From positions 868,001 through 932,000 of the forward strand of contig OZ037848.1 of the NCBI GenBank assembly GCA_964035575.1: DNA of 64,000 nucleotides, in the 5' to 3' direction. Shown here in pieces: positions 60,001 through 64,000 of this stretch. This DNA comes from Rhynchopus sp. YZ270_cl-10 (lineage: Eukaryota; Euglenozoa; Diplonemea; Diplonemida; Diplonemidae). The position numbers were made by a program, and so were the translations under genes. The notes below the pieces were generated by a model, which had not been told where the DNA came from, ran no database searches, and saw only the letters and a program-made list of their open reading frames with translations. Numbering within the stretch: the first letter of the stretch is position 1; each line of letters opens with the position of its first letter.

Positions 60001-60109
60001 CACGCGGCACCTGGATGTCGCCCTCCACGATGTCGTAGTCGTGGTCCTCATGCGCTGCAGACGGCACCGCACACAGCAGCAACAGCGGCAGCATGTGGCT
60101 CACGCGCAT
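57065..60109 (-). CDS. Secreted astacin metalloprotease with mucin-like repeats
   Basis: 1014 aa, one exon. A signal peptide (about 1-19) and a short propeptide precede an astacin domain (about 55-255) with the zinc site HEIGHSLGMLHEQSRKDRD (149-167) and Met-turn SIMHY (202-206), whose Tyr is also a zinc ligand in astacins. Next come an Ig-like or linker stretch, an EGF-like unit (CSGHGACVEDIMTPCQCDSG), a concanavalin/laminin-G-like domain (about 440-600), about 280 residues of ATDAP/ATNAP pentapeptides (a likely O-glycosylated stalk) and two C-terminal Cys-rich units (SEWSNCRKNTNCCPSGTQCF, then YYAQCRKTC), which resemble CBM1-type carbohydrate-binding modules. The active site is complete. 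I infer an extracellular protease tethered to glycan or matrix. No membrane anchor is seen. Confidence 0.9.
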   Translation of the reverse strand: MRVSHMLPLLLLCAVPSAAHEDHDYDIVEGDIQVPREGRSGKALSASPLTRQSQLFPLGKVRYYIETEAVDDDEATPMPADDARVLGAVADWEAKTCIRFTKCASAAGCARPYIKFIAGGGCSSPVGTYSTRVNKIILGSGCSTGTVIHEIGHSLGMLHEQSRKDRDEYVIVDLTAVQKGFEDNFDKMGSYGRDLGAYDYGSIMHYFGTAFSNGNGKTIIAPEPIGQRSSLSSGDVAAIQFMYNECSANYARPTCMPSIDTTQTHLIPHSKAWNMDFNVMYKSSKSVRVSYAGTTVPAGQIAYSRAAGTNLGNIGSTELTFTPSAAVAGKTFTLSTTFTGTDGPSTTCAVSVRVADDDRLCFGIGASDPNVCSGHGACVEDIMTPCQCDSGYAGPDCSGLVTCPADVVHPFDGEFTWSKYGKVMEDSSVFVSGGASMRVGEVGSSSRAQAWLDFDDSEAQTVSFHMSAMGGGTQQYPAMYLRRGSATCAIVQRYSSGQWRVGNRLITGSAPQANRFYAVRMEFDWEALTYRVLVDGEVVATTTMRGTCAGGLTRAIFFGNGWLDEFKLECPMLATSAPATNAPATGAPATDAPATDAPATNAPATGAPATNAPATDAPATNAPATGAPATGAPATDAPATNAPATNAPATGAPATGAPATDAPATDAPATDAPKTESPATSAPRTGAPATDAPATEAPATNSPNTRTNTPVSPETSAPTGAPATDAPTTNAPATNAPATNAPATDEPATDAPATNAPATDAPATDAPATDAPTTNAPATGAPATNAPATNAPATDAPATDAPATDAPTTNAPATDAPATNAPATDAPATDAPATDAPATNAPATDAPATDAPATNAPATDAPATSAPRTSVPRTAAPRTAAPRTNTPATDAPRTNSPPLPPPTGCTTPLSEWSNCRKNTNCCPSGTQCFKKGRYYAQCRKTCPATGWSCKVLGTSAQTPPPPPSCNGGMLSTWSNCLQRTACCPSGTQCFEQSRYYAQCRRSCPGGDWTCRVLG
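57520..58395 (-). repeat. 15-bp coding minisatellite in the astacin gene
   Basis: Units of the form GGTGGCAGGTGCGTC (plus strand) encode ATDAP, ATNAP, ATGAP or TTNAP. They run over about 870 bp with a diverged break at 57952-58110 (ETSAPTG, SPNTRTNTPVS). The unit length is a multiple of 3, so copy number can change without a frameshift. Long open frames on the opposite strand are a by-product. Confidence 0.9.
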
Positions 60110-62903
60110 TGAGACGACTCAAAGAACAGAGGCGAGGTCCTGCGACACAACTCTGTGCAAATCTGCTGCGTGTCTTTTCTTTTGTGTGTGTTGAAACCTG
60201 TGACAATGTGTCGCTGGGTGCAACAAGACATGTGCAAACACACCCGGGCTTGGGAGGTGGGACACGAAACCAACTATGGGTTTGAGAATCGCTAAAAAGA
60301 AAGTGAAGAAAGCAACGTGCAGACACTTGAATTCAGGTACGTGGTGCTTCACAATGAAGTGCGGCGGTGATAACCACCGCACGCCCAAGACACAGACGAA
60401 GAGAGAACGTCTAAGTTTCCCAAATGCCTTTTTACGAAACAACGTGGTCAAGAAATACGTGGAACACAAGCTGACACGGAATCGTGCCCAGATGTGCCGT
60501 TCTGCTGACACATCACGACACGCTCCTCACGCAACAGCTCTGTGGTGCATATATTGCGAGCATGCACGGAAACATAGACCTGTTGACAGAAAATCTTGGC
60601 AAAGGAGACGAAGAGGTTGCCAGCATCTCATGGTCACACTGAGACACTGACAACAACCCATTTGTGAGGCTGAAATGGCAAGAATAACTGCCAAATCTCG
60701 GGCTTCAGACTTCCCCTACTCTCCCCACAACCCAACAGCAAAAAACAACAACAACGGCCCCACCAGGAGGCTTGGCTCTACTGGCGGGGTAAAGGCACCT
60801 CACAAGGCGCACGAAGAGACGAAGCCAGCGCTCCGCCCGACCGCGGCCAGAATCGCCTGAATCTCCTGATTCGCCCACCCGACCGTGGGTGGATGGGCTC
60901 GCCTGCAAGAACGCGCCCTCTGAAGTGCCCACCAGGCCGTGGACGGCTGTGCACCGATAAGACAATCGCCTGGAGCAATTCGGGCAAAAAAAATTAGAAA
61001 CCGCGAAGGTCTTGGCCTGAGAGTAAAAAGTGCTGGGATGGCCAACCCTGGGAAACGAAGGTGGTCGCACACTGTGGAGGTGCACACCCGATCCCTACAG
61101 AGTCAACACTACACCTAGGTGCCGGCCTATTACTCGTCTAGTAGGCAAGGGGAAGCACAGACACCACCGCAGCCAGGACACCTCCCTGAGGCTCTTTACA
61201 ATGATGAGAATAATAACCAAAACCCCACACCAAGTATGTCTCTCACTCACACCTCTGGCGCACTTCGGCACGTGCCTGTAAGGGCTGCCCTGATTGATCT
61301 TCCCAGTAACTGGCGAATGCTGCCTGAGTAAAAAAAAAATGTCGTGTCCGTTGTACCGTCTGGTATCAGACTGCACTGCACAAACGCGAGTTTGCCATGC
61401 TATACCCCTGCGTCTTTGTACTGCTACCCACCCCATCCTATCCCACCCAATGGCAATCTTATACCCAAAGTAAGCCAACGGCGAAACCACACGTACAACC
61501 ACAAAGCCACGTCTACTTCACCGTCGTGCAGTTCCTCAACCTCGTCCTCAAGACACAGTGCAAATTTTACTCCGTTCTCTAGTCCCCACCCCACCCCCAC
61601 CCCATCGCATCGCATCGCATCGTATCCCATCTGCTCGCATTCACATAAAAGCTTCGCTAGTGTCACACCTCCGGCTCTGTGTGTGTGAAACGTCACTGCG
61701 AACGTCGAACAAAAACGACGTGAGTTTGTCCACACACACAGAGCCGTCAGAGGCCCCCCTGGGAGTGAGCGGGGATTGCCAACAACCCAACGCAACCAAA
61801 AGCACCCAAAGGCACCCAAAGGCCGAACACCACTTCCCGTTTCCCCCCCCCACCTCCACCCACATCGCCGACTGAGAAGAAAAGTTGCCGCGATGAAATG
61901 CACCTCCACACACATCAAACACGACAACACACAGCCCTCCCGAATCTCTCCCTGCAGCATCCACTTCCAGCCAAACCCTCATGCCCCCCAGCATAACCAG
62001 CAACGCCCCCCCACGCAACCACCCTTGAATGAGGAATGCCTAGAAAGACACGCAGGTCATCAGCTTGCACTGATCACCGCTCCATCTCAAAGCAAGGGGG
62101 TGTCAGATAACACTGCAGCCTGGTTGTGCCTGCCACTCTCCCCCCCAACAGCAGAACTCTCACATCGCCAAATCGATCATACATAATTGAGTATTATCTA
62201 TGAGATGGATGAAAAAGTTTACTTGAAATACAAAACCCTTATGGACGGTGTACCTTGGTGCATGACCGGTGTACTGTGGACCCCCAACCATGCAGTCCGG
62301 ATTGCCCATTACACAATCACACCAAGAGTGCCATGTTTTCATCACTGCCTCGATGACAGGATGTCACCAGAATGAGAGAGTGAGAGAGACACATAGAACA
62401 CAGACAGATGTGGAGGAAGGGCGACACCACCCCTGTCAACCCTTTTCCATCCAATTCGGGCCTTTTTTTGCTGCACCCCCTTTCCCCCTCTGCCGCACAC
62501 CCCCTCCCCTCCCCACCCACAACACAGCGCACCACAGCACACACGAGGCCACACAAGCCTTTTGCACTCCCTCCTCAACTACTTCCCGCCCCACCCCTAG
62601 TACAGGTATACACATCCTATCGGTGCACCTTACGCAATGCCACAAGAGGGAAAGAGAGAGAGAGACATAACAGAGCACAAAGGGTTATGTAAGGTGTATG
62701 TGTAATGCATGTCTGTGGTGTAGGGAGAGGGGATGGACGAGGTTTTTATTTTGAAGAGTAAATTACTAAAATGAAATTGTATCCTTTTTTTTGGTATTCA
62801 CTTTGGCGTAGCTAGATAGTTCGGTTTTGAAGAGAAAAGAAAGTGTTGGTAGTGAGTATCAACAGGAATGCTGACACAATACTGTCTTCATAGTATATTT
62901 CCT
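60110..62903. other. 2.8-kb spacer without assignable gene
   Basis: GC content is higher here than in other spacers and several frames of 80-180 codons exist on both strands, but none shows a domain that I recognise and none wins on composition. 61560-61640 holds a CCCCACCCC and GCATC repeat run. A family A copy lies at 62217-62305. A plus-strand stretch around 61060-61130 (WRCTPDPYRVNTTPRCRPI) looks coding-like but is isolated. Confidence 0.35.
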
Positions 62904-64000
62904 TCAAAACGAGCCGTACTCTCGTTGCGGCAGGACCTGGTACAACCCACGTGATTTGCCCTCAGCCTGCAGCGCAGACTTCAACGCAGCAGGAAGCACA
63001 GTCCCCAAAGGAGGTTCGTACAAACACTGCCTCCCCCCCCGTGCCGTGTCGCACAGCGCCCAGCTCCGGTACACAGTCTGCCCCATCACAGTCACAAAGC
63101 GTTGCTTGCGAGCGCCAACATCTCCGGGTTGCACTGCACCCGTCACAAGCCCTGCTCCGGACAGCACTGCAGAACCCAAAAGGCGTTGTGCAAAGCGCAC
63201 TGCGTTCTCTGTGTGGGCAGGTGCCGGGCGGGTCAGGTTCCACCCAACAAAGGCACGGCTCCCGAGCAGGGTCACCAAGGTCCCACCGTTCTGGTCCAGG
63301 GCGACTGTGAGTGTGGAGAGGCCCACGCTCAGGTTGCGGAGTGACGTATGGTCACATTCCTCGTCTCCAGCAAGATGCACAGTGCCCACAGTTGCGTCTG
63401 TGGGAAGTGTCGAAGCTTTGGTGTTATCCGAAACTGAACCTGAGTTGGATCTCAAACTGAGGGAAGCCTCGAATTCACGAACGGACGCCCACTTCAGCAC
63501 GACAGGTTCTTCGAGGGGAGTCTGTCTTCGTCCCGCAAGTGACAAAGGCCACACACAGCAAATAACCGTTTGCCCAGACACACCCTTCAAGTCCAGTGCC
63601 TCCGCCTGCCCAACAACAGCAGAGCAAGACCGGCACGCAGATGTGTACAGGTCGGAAGGCACAGCAACAGCACCAGGCTTGCATGTGCTCTCAAGGCGGG
63701 CAGCAACGTTCACTGTGTGGCCAAAATAGTCTGTCCGTCCCGTCAGTGCGTTCTGTTCGATAGTCACAGGGCCGGTGTTCACACCAATGCGCACAGTCAG
63801 TCCCCCCCAAAGTGAGCCCTGTTCAGCACAGATTGATGCATCTTCGAGGAGTGAAGCAGGCCATGAAGCACCACGCAGGAGTTCGTGCACACTCAGGCCG
63901 AAGTTCACTCCGTCCTGTGTTGATGTGAAGGCAATCATGAAGGCATCGCCGATTGTTTTGACTTCGTACCCACCAAACACCTGCATCACCTCTCGTATCA
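62904..64000 (-). CDS. Adenylyl cyclase paralogue, 5' part beyond the window
   Basis: The frame is open to the window edge, so only the last 365 codons are seen. It starts inside the cyclase domain at REVMQVFGGYEVKTIGDAF. The Lys and second metal Asp are present, as are RTDYFG (ATP-selecting Asp) and NVAAR. The first metal site lies outside the window. As in the gene at 34072-37248, a degenerate second cyclase-like half follows (LLGSRAFVGWN, then RFVTVMGQTVYRSWAL), ending REYGSF. The shared two-part layout shows that the genes are paralogues, well diverged. By analogy its upstream part should be a membrane-bound sensor. Confidence 0.85.
   Translation of the reverse strand, partial: IREVMQVFGGYEVKTIGDAFMIAFTSTQDGVNFGLSVHELLRGASWPASLLEDASICAEQGSLWGGLTVRIGVNTGPVTIEQNALTGRTDYFGHTVNVAARLESTCKPGAVAVPSDLYTSACRSCSAVVGQAEALDLKGVSGQTVICCVWPLSLAGRRQTPLEEPVVLKWASVREFEASLSLRSNSGSVSDNTKASTLPTDATVGTVHLAGDEECDHTSLRNLSVGLSTLTVALDQNGGTLVTLLGSRAFVGWNLTRPAPAHTENAVRFAQRLLGSAVLSGAGLVTGAVQPGDVGARKQRFVTVMGQTVYRSWALCDTARGGRQCLYEPPLGTVLPAALKSALQAEGKSRGLYQVLPQREYGSF

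Noticed and set aside
1-64000. Bacterial or viral origin of the window
   Set aside because: Introns, poly-A-tailed LINE, animal-type transglutaminase, HORMA and Cache-cyclase genes fit a nuclear genome. No capsid, integrase or envelope genes were recognised.

Overview
The window is nuclear DNA of a microbial eukaryote. Eleven host genes can be supported, and all lie on the minus strand. Five of them are interrupted by GT-AG introns whose 5' splice sites are mostly GTATGT. Exons are GC-rich; the long spacers are AT-rich and packed with homopolymer runs and small dispersed repeats. One-directional gene order, GTATGT donors, Cache-type receptor adenylyl cyclases and an ingi/I-like LINE together suggest a euglenozoan, perhaps a diplonemid or relative. 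No marker is decisive, and a dinoflagellate or perkinsid relative is not excluded.

Layout. 1-3304: gene-free mosaic of short repeats. 3305-4867: type I membrane protein with six Cys-Cys modules. 5081-9241: a MITE and a 3.2-kb terminal-inverted-repeat (TIR) element with a nested MITE. 9842-11950: ubiquitin-like/leucine-rich-repeat nuclear protein. 13131-14447: a large palindrome beside a piggyBac-like relic. 15896-17836: two-exon gene of unknown function. 18559-28564: C2orf81-like (DUF4639) gene whose proposed last intron holds an apparently intact antisense LINE at about 19130-26260. 30884-33190: secreted transglutaminase. 34072-37248: receptor adenylyl cyclase assembled from two exons. 42435-44140: SET-domain methyltransferase in two exons. 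45098-46054: HORMA-domain protein. 48888-53074: four-exon valyl-tRNA synthetase. 57065-60109: secreted astacin metalloprotease. 62904-64000: a second cyclase gene cut by the window edge. Two copies of a Mutator-like non-autonomous element (47572-48273 and 54040-55509) flank the valyl-tRNA synthetase gene. They differ almost only in an internal 8-bp array, with 7 copies against 103.

The most unusual layer is the spacer DNA. At least a dozen families of short repeats recur, and nearly every copy has the same orientation, antisense to the genes. Several fold into small hairpins, and in at least one family the stem is kept by compensatory changes. Copies occur in every intron I could define. I read them as one expanded set of structured, transcription-polarised repeats, possibly SINE-like or linked to RNA processing. 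No function is shown by sequence alone. The LINE is the second point of interest: its two coding regions share one frame, separated by a single TGA that is followed by a 2A-like motif.
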